From: Lachnospiraceae bacterium
Lineage (GTDB): Bacteria > Bacillota > Clostridia > Lachnospirales > Lachnospiraceae
Reading direction: 5' to 3'
Assembly: GCA_029062895.1 (NCBI GenBank)
Contig: JAIDPF010000069.1
Coordinates: 1-64,000 of the forward strand
DNA: 64,000 nucleotides
A program made the position numbers and the translations under genes. The notes under the pieces are model-generated. The model was not told where the DNA came from. It worked only from the letters and a program-made list of their open reading frames with translations, and made no database searches. Shown piece after piece: positions 34,701 through 43,020 of this stretch. Every line of letters begins with the position of its first letter. Position 1 is the stretch's first letter.

Positions 34701-34908
34701 AATAATAATCTGTGCATGTGCCGCTGTACGGAAATAAGAAATTTTAAACATTCCTGATCTAAGTTGTGAAAAGCGGACGCAAACGGGGCAATTCGCCGTC
34801 CATGGCTCAGTTGCCCCGTTTCGGAACATCGTGTTCCGAAATTGCTGACTATTGGAAGGAATGTTAAGAATTTCTAATTTCCTTCCAATGCACATACACA
34901 GATTATTA
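34701..34908. repeat. 208-base imperfect palindrome between the two DNA-repair partner genes
   Basis: Nested arms: AATAATCTGTGCATGTGC / GCACATACACAGATTATT; GGAAATAAGAAATTTTAAAC.. (34730-34754) with its near-complement 34858-34882 (22 of 25 bases); AACGGGGCAA / TTGCCCCGTT; and a hairpin CGGAACatcgtGTTCCG (34822-34838). The 65-residue tracked ORF inside is a by-product of the symmetry. It fills most of the 372-base gap. Confidence 0.85.
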
Positions 34909-34972
34909 TCGAGCAGCTTGCCATATAATTTCTTTAAAGGTACCTTTTGACCCCCGGATCCGTCTGCTTCAC

Positions 34973-36346
34973 CTACACCTGCATATCAAACAAAGACATC
35001 TGCCGTACTGACACCTCGTCTAAAACATTCTTCTTTTCCGTCAGATTTCTGATCAGATAGTTCTCCTCCAGTCTGACAGGATACATCATCCTGCCATTGC
35101 AGGTGATAAAATACAATGCCCTCTTTAACACGACCCCAAGTCTTTTTAATTCATCAAACCCCAATGTTCCCAGCCTTCTCGCCTTGACAATACGCTGTGC
35201 GCTCTTGACACCGATCCCCGGAACACGAAGCAGCGACTGGTAATCCGCACGATTGATCTCCACAGGAAAACATTCTAAATGCCTTACCGCCCAATCCGCC
35301 TTCGGGTCTAAAAATGAATTAAAATTCGGGTGCCGTTCATCCAACAACTCCTCAGCTCTGTAGCCATAAAACCGCAAAAGGAAGTCCGCCTGATACAGCC
35401 TGTGTTCCCGAAGCAAAGGCGTTCCGCCCGGCAGCACGGGCAGTTCCTTATCTTGATTGACCGCTACGAATGCCGAATAAAATACCCGTTTCAGGTCAAA
35501 CTTTCGGTACAGATTCTCCGCAATGGTCATGATCTGATAGTCCGTCTCCTGCGTTGCTCCAATAATCATCTGCGTCGACTGCCCCGCAGGCACAAAGGAC
35601 GGCGCACTGCGGTATTGGACGATCTCCGCCTTATTATCCTGAATTCCATTCTGAATCATCCGCATGGGTGCCAGAATATTCTTTCTATGCTTGTTGGGCG
35701 CCAGTTTTTTTAATCCCTCCGCCGTGGGAAACTCCAGATTGACGCTCATTCTATCCGCATAAAACCCGACCCGGCGGACTAGCTCCAGAGAAGCTCCGGG
35801 AATGGCTTTCACATGAATATAACCGTTGAATCCGTATTTTGTCCTCAGAAGATAGATCGTCTCCCCGATGAGCTCCATAGTATGATCCGGGCTGCACAGG
35901 ATGCCGGAACTCAAAAACAACCCTTCAATATAATTCCTCCGGTAAAATTCCATAGTCAGCCGGCATATTTCCTCCGGGGTAAACGAGGTCCTCTTAATAT
36001 CATTGGAACGGCGGTTGATACAATATTTGCAGTCATAGATGCACTCATTGGTCAACAGGATCTTAAGCAGGGAAATACATCTTCCATCCGAAGAAAAGCT
36101 GTGGCAGATGCCGCCGGCGACCGTATTCCCCATAGTTTTTCCATTGCCGGAGCGATCCACGCCGCTGCTGGTGCATGCAACATCATATTTCGCAGCGGCA
36201 GACAGGATGGAAAGCTTGTCCATGATATCCATCTTCATGTTCTTTTGTATTTCGGACAGTTCCCCTACATGGGCAGTTCCTACGCTTTCCACTATGTCAA
36301 GGGTTCCCTCAACCGGTAGCCGGCTTCCCGTGTCTTCCTGTAACAT
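34973..36346 (-). CDS. TIGR03916 putative DNA modification/repair radical SAM protein
   Basis: 457 residues. The radical SAM cluster motif is C102-x3-C106-x2-C109 (ECIYDCKYC). Helix-hairpin-helix DNA-binding repeats lie at the C-terminus (LLRVPGIGVKSAQRIVKARRLG). Further cysteines (C58, C81, C90) precede the SAM motif. The family is related to spore photoproduct lyase and is predicted to repair or modify DNA. AAAGGG lies 6 bases before the ATG, giving a 35-residue N-terminal extension. Two LexA-like boxes cover the promoter, so SOS control is likely. Confidence 0.9.
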   Translation of the reverse strand: MLQEDTGSRLPVEGTLDIVESVGTAHVGELSEIQKNMKMDIMDKLSILSAAAKYDVACTSSGVDRSGNGKTMGNTVAGGICHSFSSDGRCISLLKILLTNECIYDCKYCINRRSNDIKRTSFTPEEICRLTMEFYRRNYIEGLFLSSGILCSPDHTMELIGETIYLLRTKYGFNGYIHVKAIPGASLELVRRVGFYADRMSVNLEFPTAEGLKKLAPNKHRKNILAPMRMIQNGIQDNKAEIVQYRSAPSFVPAGQSTQMIIGATQETDYQIMTIAENLYRKFDLKRVFYSAFVAVNQDKELPVLPGGTPLLREHRLYQADFLLRFYGYRAEELLDERHPNFNSFLDPKADWAVRHLECFPVEINRADYQSLLRVPGIGVKSAQRIVKARRLGTLGFDELKRLGVVLKRALYFITCNGRMMYPVRLEENYLIRNLTEKKNVLDEVSVRQMSLFDMQV

Positions 36347-36390
36347 ATTGATCCCTTTCTTACTCTATAATCTATCTATAATGCCATCAT

Positions 36391-36433
36391 CGAACTTGTG
36401 TTCTATTATACCATCAGAACATATGTTTGTAAA
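36391..36433 (-). promoter_or_regulatory. promoter with two LexA (SOS) boxes driving the radical SAM DNA-repair gene
   Basis: Minus strand: TTTACA (36433-36428), 17-base spacer, TATAAT (36410-36405). AGAACATATGTTTG (36416-36429) lies in the spacer, and CGAACTTGTGTTCT (36391-36404) lies directly after the -10. Each differs by about one base from the Gram-positive LexA consensus CGAACRNRYGTTYG. Such placement would block transcription until SOS induction. Confidence 0.75.
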
Positions 36434-36452
36434 TGCCTATTTTCGAAGAATT

Positions 36453-36477
36453 TAAAAAATGGCGGTTACCCCGCCAC
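36453..36477 (-). terminator. intrinsic terminator of the GNAT gene
   Basis: TGGCGG (36460-36465) and CCGCCA (36471-36476) form a stem, followed in the minus reading by six Ts. It lies about 50 bases past the GNAT stop. Confidence 0.75.
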
Positions 36478-36522
36478 TTTTCGAAAAAATATCCCATTAA
36501 CTACTCCATAAACTTGAATTTG

Positions 36523-36942
36523 TTAAATTGATTTCACTAAAAACATTTCCATAGGTTGTGCATATTCAGCAATATCTATCACAAAACCGCCACAATCCTT
36601 ATAACCTAATTTCCTATAAAAATGCTGAGAACTTTCATCAACCTGTGTTGAAGTCAATATCATTCCATATCCTTTTGATTTCATATCCTGCTCCCAGAAA
36701 TCCATTAACTTTTTTCCATAACCCATATACTGATAATTCCAATCTATAAACATCATAGTACAAAACGGAGTATTATCCCAAAACAAATTGTATCGTAAAA
36801 GCCCTATCGGAGTATCATCAATTAGCAGCACATAGCCTCTTTTATCACGAACCTTGTTTTCAAACTCCAGCTCTGGTAAATGCTTATCAAGACTATACCA
36901 AAAATCTTTATCCTCAATTTGAACATATCTAATATATATCAT
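36523..36942 (-). CDS. GNAT family N-acetyltransferase
   Basis: About 139 residues with the GNAT fold: IGLLRYNLFWDNTPFCTMMFIDWNYQYMGYGKKLMDFWEQDMKSKG contains the acetyl-CoA-binding loop (YMGYGKKL), and STQVDESSQHFYRKLGYKDCGG is the C-terminal motif B. The start at 36942 (MIYIRYV) is chosen because GGAGA lies 8 bases upstream; the tracked 37005 start lacks one. The acetyl acceptor is unknown. It stands beside an ABC-F resistance-type gene, divergently oriented. Confidence 0.85.
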   Translation of the reverse strand: MIYIRYVQIEDKDFWYSLDKHLPELEFENKVRDKRGYVLLIDDTPIGLLRYNLFWDNTPFCTMMFIDWNYQYMGYGKKLMDFWEQDMKSKGYGMILTSTQVDESSQHFYRKLGYKDCGGFVIDIAEYAQPMEMFLVKSI

Positions 36943-37140
36943 AGCATATCTCTCCAAATTCAAGTTTGTTAGTGCAATTATAACCTGTTTTTTATGGGTA
37001 CACAATTCCGAAAAGGAATTATTTTTATTATAATCTGCTTACGGCAAGCGCACAATTTTAAATGAAAAATTACCAAAAAATCTGGACAACAATATTTTAA
37101 TGTGTTAGGATAATGATAACTTAAGGGAAGGGGTGAAAGG

Positions 37141-37390
37141 ATGAAGAGATAATTTACTTTTGATTACATGAAGTTTTTTCAGTATGCATAATCAGCACGC
37201 ATACTGTTTTACATGTTGCCAAAAGTGGATTATGTTCTCATAACCTTCTTTTATGTATATTATAATGTATAATTTTAAATATTTATATATAAAATTGATT
37301 GGAAAGCGATGATTGCAATATCATCCCTCCAATGCATGAGGTTATAGTATGTAATGGAACTGTTTGGCAGCGAACAGTTCTTATTTTTTT
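37141..37390 (+). promoter_or_regulatory. attenuator leader of the ABC-F gene with a three-codon upstream ORF
   Basis: A strong site GGAAGGGG precedes ATG AAG AGA TAA (37141-37152, Met-Lys-Arg-stop). A large hairpin ACTTTTGATTACATG / CATGTTGCCAAAAGT (37156-37226) encloses CAGTATGC / GCATACTG. At the end, GAACTGT (37357) pairs with ACAGTTC (to 37380), followed by a T-rich run, an intrinsic terminator about 70 bases before the gene. GGTTATA and CATAACC segments could form an alternative pairing. The layout fits ribosome-stalling attenuation. Confidence 0.72.
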
Positions 37391-37460
37391 ACTTATTACT
37401 ATACCATGTCAGTAGGAAAACAAGCGCGAACGAAGTGATCTATAGTCAGGAGGAATGTAT

Positions 37461-38987
37461 ATGTCTCAGATCAGTGTAAATAACCTTACTTTTCATTATG
37501 AGGGCAGTTTCGATAATATCTTTGAAAAAGTGTCATTTTCTATTGATACAGATTGGAAATTGGGTTTTATCGGCCGTAACGGAAAAGGAAAAACAACCTT
37601 TTTAAATCTACTTCTGGGGAAATACTCTTATGACGGTTCCATAGATACGACCGCAGCATTTGATTATTTTCCATATAGAATAGAACGCGCCAAAATGCAG
37701 CTTCCCGCCTCTGAATTTATTGACACGTTAAAGGACGGATGCGAAGAGTGGCGCGTGATCTGTGAACTGACACAATTAGGGGAAAGCGCCGAACTTCTTT
37801 ATCGGCCTTATATTACCCTGAGTTTTGGAGAGCAGACCAAAATCATGCTGGCATGTTTATTTTCCGGCGAAAATAATTTTCTGCTTATTGATGAACCAAC
37901 AAACCATTTAGATTCCGCTTCCAGAGAAATGGTCAAACAATATCTGGCTTCCAAAAAAGGATTTATACTGGTATCCCATGACAGGGATCTACTGGATGCT
38001 TGTATCGATCATGTGTTAGTTCTGAACAGGCAGACCATTGAAGTGCAAAAAGGGAATTTTTCAAGCTGGTGGGAAAACAAACAGAGGCGGGATCAATTTG
38101 AACAGTCAACAAATGAAAAGCATCTCAAAGAGATCAAAAAACTAAGACAATCCGCGTCGCGCACATCAGAGTGGGCAGCCCAAAACGAACGTACAAAAAT
38201 CGGCTTTGATCCCAGAAAAGAACCGGATCGATGCGCGGGCACAAGGTCCTATATCGGTGCAAAAACCAAAAAGATGCAGAGCCGGGTAACGCAACTGGAG
38301 ACTCGCATCCAAAGGGAAATTGAAGAAAAGGAAGGTCTCCTGAAAGATTTAGAACTGCCGGCAGATCTGAAAATAGTACCGCTGATACACCACAAACAGA
38401 CACTTGTAAATATCAATCACTATGGTTTGAAATATCAGGGTCGAGAAAATCCTGTATTTACCGATTTGTCATTTACCATTTGTCAGGGAGACCGCATTGA
38501 CCTGCATGGAAAGAATGGCTGCGGGAAATCAACAGTTGTCAAAATGATTTTACAAAAAGCCGGTTTATACAACGGCGATCTGAGCGTTTCAGAGGAAGGC
38601 GTATGTGAAATTGCGTCAGGTCTTGTGATCTCCTACGTCAGTCAGGATACCTCTTTCTTAAAAGGAAACATTCAGGAATTTTGCGAAAAACGCCATTTGA
38701 ACCAGAGCTTATTTTGTTCTATCTTAAGACAGCTCGACTTTGACCGTGTACAGTTCGTTAAAAAAATGGAAGATTATTCGGAAGGACAGAAAAAAAAGGT
38801 ACTGATCGCCGCCAGTTTGCTTACTCCTGCGCACCTTTATCTATGGGATGAACCTTTAAACTATGTAGATATTTTTTCAAGGATGCAGATTGAAAAATTA
38901 CTTTTGAACTATCAGCCGACGATGCTGTTTGTGGAGCATGACGTTATGTTCCGTGAGAAAATTGCCACAAATACCATTACATTGTAG
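37461..38987 (+). CDS. ABC-F ribosomal protection protein (Lsa/CplR-like)
   Basis: About 508 residues with two ATPase domains and no membrane segments. First Walker A GRNGKGKTT, Walker B FLLIDEPTNHLD; second Walker A GKNGCGKST, signature YSEGQKKK, Walker B LYLWDEPLNYVD. The inter-domain linker (about 200-310) is long and basic, the region that reaches the ribosome in antibiotic-resistance ABC-F proteins. WDEPLNYVD and VSHDRDLLDACIDHV resemble Lsa and CplR proteins (lincosamide, streptogramin A, pleuromutilin). AGGAGG serves ATG 37461 rather than 37455. Confidence 0.85.
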   Translation: MSQISVNNLTFHYEGSFDNIFEKVSFSIDTDWKLGFIGRNGKGKTTFLNLLLGKYSYDGSIDTTAAFDYFPYRIERAKMQLPASEFIDTLKDGCEEWRVICELTQLGESAELLYRPYITLSFGEQTKIMLACLFSGENNFLLIDEPTNHLDSASREMVKQYLASKKGFILVSHDRDLLDACIDHVLVLNRQTIEVQKGNFSSWWENKQRRDQFEQSTNEKHLKEIKKLRQSASRTSEWAAQNERTKIGFDPRKEPDRCAGTRSYIGAKTKKMQSRVTQLETRIQREIEEKEGLLKDLELPADLKIVPLIHHKQTLVNINHYGLKYQGRENPVFTDLSFTICQGDRIDLHGKNGCGKSTVVKMILQKAGLYNGDLSVSEEGVCEIASGLVISYVSQDTSFLKGNIQEFCEKRHLNQSLFCSILRQLDFDRVQFVKKMEDYSEGQKKKVLIAASLLTPAHLYLWDEPLNYVDIFSRMQIEKLLLNYQPTMLFVEHDVMFREKIATNTITL

Positions 38988-39042
38988 GAAGAAAATAAAC
39001 ACGTCCTGTTCTGTGTACCTTTCTTCTGTCGTACAAATCCAG

Positions 39043-39462
39043 TCACAGATCTGTATCCATGTACAGGCTTCTTCTAATTTCCTCTATAATCTGTTCAATC
39101 TCATTAAGCATCAGCAAAATATTTCTGACTCTTTCTTTCTCATCTTTATCAATCATTCCATCCCGTATGATATCAACCAGTTCCTTGGAAATGACGTCCA
39201 TATCCTGTGCCGATCCCAAAAACTTTAAAACCAGCCGGTCCAAATTCGCCACTGGATCTTTTTGCCGTGTTTCCTTTAACAGATAATCCGTAGATACGTT
39301 AAACCGCTCACTGATCTTTATCAGCTTTCCGATTTCCGGGAACATCGTCCCCGTTTCCCATTTTGATATGGTCTGACGGCTTACGCCTAAGTCTTCAGCC
39401 AGCTCAATTTGAGAAATCTGCGCCCGATTACGGAGTTCATACAATTTCTCACCAAATTCCAT
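39043..39462 (-). CDS. XRE-family transcriptional regulator
   Basis: 139 residues: an N-terminal HTH (about 5-60; ISQIELAEDLGVSRQTISKWETG) and a charged helical C-terminal half (GMIDKDEKERVRNILLMLNEIEQIIEEIRR) with no recognised domain, probably for oligomerisation. It converges on the ABC-F gene 55 bases away. Target unknown. The 277-base gap upstream, toward the PII gene, has a weak terminator-like stem (CGGC..GCCG then T run near 39640-39690) and no convincing gene. Confidence 0.85.
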   Translation of the reverse strand: MEFGEKLYELRNRAQISQIELAEDLGVSRQTISKWETGTMFPEIGKLIKISERFNVSTDYLLKETRQKDPVANLDRLVLKFLGSAQDMDVISKELVDIIRDGMIDKDEKERVRNILLMLNEIEQIIEEIRRSLYMDTDL

Positions 39463-39739
39463 TTTTCACGTATCCTCCGACCTTCATTATCACTTAGTCT
39501 GTACGATATTAATTGATATTATATCAGATACTACCCAAAATAAAAACCAACAGGAAAACGCACTTCCTTTTCAATGTGTCACCTTCTGGTTGCGTTAAAA
39601 TTCACAGTATGCCAAATGGTTTTGCCTCAGAATATCAGGGTAGCAAAAAACGGCATTCCCATTCCCCCGGTAAAGGGAAAATAAGAAGCGCCGCCTATTC
39701 CGTATCCACAGAATTTTGAACCATATCAAAACAATCTAA

Positions 39740-40090
39740 CTAAAGCGCCTGCTTGCCACGCTCACCTGTTCTGATTCTGATTGCATCATCTACATCATAG
39801 ACAAATATCTTGCCGTCTCCATAATTTCCTGTTCTGATTCCTTTAGAGATCTTCTCAATCAGTGTCCCGGCAATGGAAGCATCCACTACAGTCTCCACTT
39901 TGATCATAGGAAGCAGCTGGATCTGATTAACAGCAGAGTCAAATCCCTCATAATGACCCTTCTGATTGCCGTATCCTTCCATATGAAAGATATTCAGTCC
40001 GGTCACGCCAAATTCCTCTAAAATCATCCGAAGTTCATTCAATTTTTCAGGTCTTGTTACTATTTCAAGTTTCTTCATCTTTTCATCCAC
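39740..40090 (-). CDS. PII-family nitrogen regulator without the uridylylation tyrosine
   Basis: 116 residues: KKLEIVTRPEKLNELRMILEEFGVTGLNI, a T-loop region GYGNQKGHYEGF, and the C-terminal block GDGKIFVYDVDDAIRIRTGERG are PII (GlnB/GlnK) hallmarks for binding ATP/ADP and 2-oxoglutarate. Aligning the T-loop by HTE/LP anchors, the position of Tyr51 is Asn, so covalent uridylylation is unlikely. AAAGG lies close to the first ATG. No amtB, glnA or nif gene is adjacent, so its target is unknown. Confidence 0.9.
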   Translation of the reverse strand: MDEKMKKLEIVTRPEKLNELRMILEEFGVTGLNIFHMEGYGNQKGHYEGFDSAVNQIQLLPMIKVETVVDASIAGTLIEKISKGIRTGNYGDGKIFVYDVDDAIRIRTGERGKQAL

Positions 40091-40239
40091 GCCTTTCTAT
40101 AATACATGATTATAGCACACTTTTTATATTTTTAAAGCCTATTTGCATTTTTTCAGCAATTTAGCAAAAATCCGACTAGGACAAATGCAGGATTGAATAT
40201 ACTTTTAACAAGATATGGTCCGCATAAAGGAATTTTCAT

Positions 40240-41052
40240 ATGAAAAAACATCTTCAAAAACTCCGGGACAGTTTTCTGACCGGAACACATATTGCCAAGA
40301 CGCTGCTGGTCTTGGCACTTGGCATCGGCGCTATCGCCATATCCGCTATGTACTTATCCAATGAAGCTGTTACCACCGACAGCTCCAATGTCGTTAATGG
40401 CCGAGCGCTCCCCATTTACTGTGTCGATACTGAAGCTCCTAAAATCGCGCTCACCTTCGACGCTGCATGGGGAAATGATGACACGGCCAATATTCTTGCC
40501 ATTTTGGAAAAACATAATATCCAAGCCACCTTTTTTATGACTGGCGGCTGGGTAGAAAGCTACCCCGATGACGTAAGAGCAATCTACGCGGCAGGACATG
40601 ATCTGGGCAACCATTCTGAAAGCCATCCTGACATGGCGACCCTTTCCACCGAAGAGATCCGTCAGCAGCTGATGGGACCGCATGAACGGGTTCGAGAACT
40701 GACCGGATATGAAATGATGCTGTTCCGACCGCCCTATGGTTCCTATGACAACGACCTGATCAACACCGCTTCTGAGTGTGGTTATTACACGATACAATGG
40801 GACGTTGACAGCCTAGACTGGAAAGATTACGGCATAGATTCCATCATCTCCACAGTATGCAATCATAAGCATCTGGGCAACGGCTCCATTATCCTCTGCC
40901 ACAATGGCGCAAAATATACCGCGCAGGCTCTGGACACCCTGATCACCGATCTGAAAGCACAGGGATATGAATTTGTAAAACTTTCCGATCTGATCTATAC
41001 AGATGATTATTATATGGATCACGAAGGGCGGCAACACCAGCAGCAGCAATAA
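40240..41052 (+). CDS. polysaccharide deacetylase (CE4/NodB), PdaB-like
   Basis: 270 residues: an N-terminal membrane segment (about 20-42), then a NodB domain. Motif 1 LTFDAAWGNDDT (catalytic DD), motif 2 H-x3-H in NHSESHPD, motif 3 RPPYGSYD, motif 5 SIILCHNG are intact, so a zinc-dependent deacetylase is expected outside the membrane. The FDAAWG start resembles the sporulation deacetylase PdaB, which acts on spore cortex peptidoglycan. It stands alone with a strong terminator. Confidence 0.88.
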   Translation: MKKHLQKLRDSFLTGTHIAKTLLVLALGIGAIAISAMYLSNEAVTTDSSNVVNGRALPIYCVDTEAPKIALTFDAAWGNDDTANILAILEKHNIQATFFMTGGWVESYPDDVRAIYAAGHDLGNHSESHPDMATLSTEEIRQQLMGPHERVRELTGYEMMLFRPPYGSYDNDLINTASECGYYTIQWDVDSLDWKDYGIDSIISTVCNHKHLGNGSIILCHNGAKYTAQALDTLITDLKAQGYEFVKLSDLIYTDDYYMDHEGRQHQQQQ

Positions 41053-41058
41053 GGTACC

Positions 41059-41100
41059 AAAAAATCAACACTGCACTTGGTTTGTGTAGTGTTGATTTTT
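41059..41100. terminator. bidirectional intrinsic terminator
   Basis: AAAAATCAACACTGCAC (41060-41076) and GTGTAGTGTTGATTTTT (41084-41100) pair over 17 bases with one mismatch. T runs end both strands. It lies between the convergent deacetylase and ACT-domain genes. Confidence 0.9.
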
Positions 41101-41123
41101 CATTACAGCCAATCTGTTTTACA

Positions 41124-41555
41124 TTATAACTGTTCCATTTCTTCCTGTCCCAGCATCCGGATTCCCTTCTGGTTAAGGACTTTTGCCGCCTTATCATTAT
41201 CCGTCACACGTAAAACCGTATATGCCATATCCTTTTTAGCGGTTGTAAAAGCATAGGAATAATCAAGATTTATATTTGCCTCGCCTAACGCCGTCAATGT
41301 CTGCAGTAACGCTCCCGGCTGATCGGGAATGGCTACGGCAAGTACTTCATTGACGGATGTAACAAATCCAGCTTCCTTAATGATACGCACCGCATTGTAA
41401 GTGTCCTTTACAATAATCCGCAAAATACCAAAATCCTGCATCTCTGCGATAGACATGGCGCGCATGTCAATATTATTCTGAGATAGAATATCAATCAACT
41501 CGGCAAGACAACCGGGCTTATTCTCTAAGAATACGGAAATTTGTTTCACTGTCAT
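41124..41555 (-). CDS. tandem ACT-domain protein
   Basis: 143 residues made of two ACT domains (about 1-68 and 69-140; VFLENKPGCLAELIDILSQNNIDM and VAIPDQPGALLQTLTALGEANINLDY). ACT pairs bind amino acids as allosteric ligands. No catalytic domain is attached. It follows paaK by 57 bases on the same strand, a pairing common in Clostridia, so it probably senses an aromatic or branched amino acid linked to that ligase. GGAGG-like bases precede the ATG. Confidence 0.9.
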   Translation of the reverse strand: MTVKQISVFLENKPGCLAELIDILSQNNIDMRAMSIAEMQDFGILRIIVKDTYNAVRIIKEAGFVTSVNEVLAVAIPDQPGALLQTLTALGEANINLDYSYAFTTAKKDMAYTVLRVTDNDKAAKVLNQKGIRMLGQEEMEQL

Positions 41556-41612
41556 GGCATTTCCTCCTTAACTAATTTTATGATTTATCAGAAACTCTTT
41601 CCACTGGTTTCA

Positions 41613-42914
41613 TTAATATAAGTGGCGGTTATCAATAATACGGACAGCCTTGCCCTCGCTTCTGGTAATCGTCTTAGGCGCAACAAGCTTCACTTTTGCA
41701 TAGATACCCAGCATAGCCTTCAAGGCATTTACCAGTTCCTTCTCCTTTACAGCTACTTCGGTAACGGAATCAGAAAACATTTCTGGCGTCATTTCTACCT
41801 GCACCTCCAACGTATCACTGTTGTTGACACGATCCACGATGATCTGGTAGTTTGCCGCATAACCTTTGTTTAAAAGCACTGTTTCGATCTGGGACGGAAA
41901 TACATTGACGCCCTTGACGATCAGCATATCGTCGCTTCGTCCCATCGGCTTAGTCATCTTCACATGGGTTCTTCCGCAGGAACATTTCTTTCTGGACAAT
42001 ACACAGATGTCTCTGGTACGGTAACGCAGCAACGGAAAGGCTTCCTTCGTGATACTGGTAAATACAAGTTCTCCCTTCTCCCCCTCCGGCAGAACCTCAC
42101 CCGTATTCGGGTCGATGATCTCCGCAATAAAATGATCTTCATTGATATGCATACCGGTCTGTTCGCTGCACTCAAACGATACACCCGGTCCTGATATTTC
42201 TGTCAAACCATAGATATCATATGCCTTAATGCCCAGAGACTTTTCTATGTCGCGGCGCATCTCCTCCGTCCATGCCTCTGCACCAAAGATTCCTGCCTTT
42301 AATTTGATCTGATCCTTTAGTCCTCTCTCATTAATACTCTCTCCAAGATATGCAGCATAAGAAGGCGTACAGCAAAGAATCGTGGAGCCAAGATCCGTCA
42401 TGAACTGGATCTGGCGATCCGTATTCCCGGAAGACATGGGAAGCGTCAGGGATCCCACCTTATGGGAACCGCCATTTAATCCGGGACCTCCGGTAAATAA
42501 ACCATAGCCATAGCAGACATGCACAACATCCTCCTTTGTGCCTCCGACTGCTACGATCGCACGAGCACAGCACTCATCCCAAAGGTCAATATCATGCTGC
42601 GTATAAAATGCCACTACACGCCGCCCTGTCGTGCCACTGGTGGACTGAATACGAACACAGTCGGAAAGCGGCACCGCGACTAATCCATAAGGATACGCGT
42701 CTCTCAAATCATCTTTGGTAAGAAACGGCAACTTATGTAAGTCATCAATGGACTTGATATCCTCCGGGGTTACCCCCTTTTCTTCCATTTTCTTTCTGTA
42801 GTATTCCACATTGTCATAGACGTGTCTGACCTGTTTCACAAGACGCTCGTTCTGCAGTTCGATGATCTGCTCCCTCGACGCGCACTCGATTTCAGGCTGA
42901 TAATAATGTTCCAT
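41613..42914 (-). CDS. paaK: phenylacetate-CoA ligase family protein
   Basis: Activates phenylacetate or a related aryl acid to its CoA thioester with ATP; cytosolic. 433 residues of the ANL adenylation superfamily with the AMP loop QSTSGTTGRRVVAFYT, YGLTEISGPGVSFEC, YRTRDICVLSRKKCSCGRTH and C-terminal RSDDMLIVKGVNVFPSQIE. It is probably co-transcribed with the ACT protein. No paa catabolic cluster is present, so in this anaerobe the ligase may serve indolepyruvate or arylacetate metabolism instead. Confidence 0.9.
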   Translation of the reverse strand: MEHYYQPEIECASREQIIELQNERLVKQVRHVYDNVEYYRKKMEEKGVTPEDIKSIDDLHKLPFLTKDDLRDAYPYGLVAVPLSDCVRIQSTSGTTGRRVVAFYTQHDIDLWDECCARAIVAVGGTKEDVVHVCYGYGLFTGGPGLNGGSHKVGSLTLPMSSGNTDRQIQFMTDLGSTILCCTPSYAAYLGESINERGLKDQIKLKAGIFGAEAWTEEMRRDIEKSLGIKAYDIYGLTEISGPGVSFECSEQTGMHINEDHFIAEIIDPNTGEVLPEGEKGELVFTSITKEAFPLLRYRTRDICVLSRKKCSCGRTHVKMTKPMGRSDDMLIVKGVNVFPSQIETVLLNKGYAANYQIIVDRVNNSDTLEVQVEMTPEMFSDSVTEVAVKEKELVNALKAMLGIYAKVKLVAPKTITRSEGKAVRIIDNRHLY

Positions 42915-43020
42915 TTTGTTACTTTCTCCCTTCTTAATTTTGTTATTTTAACTTCTGTTTTTGTGTTTTATATGATTTTGTTTTAAAAGATTTAGTTTTA
43001 TTATATTTGTTTCATTTAAA

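Noticed and set aside
34698-34895. 65-residue ORF on the minus strand
   Set aside because: It lies wholly inside the large palindrome, has no ribosome binding site, and its open frame follows from the inverted-repeat symmetry.
39513-39719. 68-residue plus-strand ORF between the XRE and PII genes
   Set aside because: No ribosome binding site, atypical composition, and it overlaps terminator and promoter sequence of the flanking minus-strand genes.
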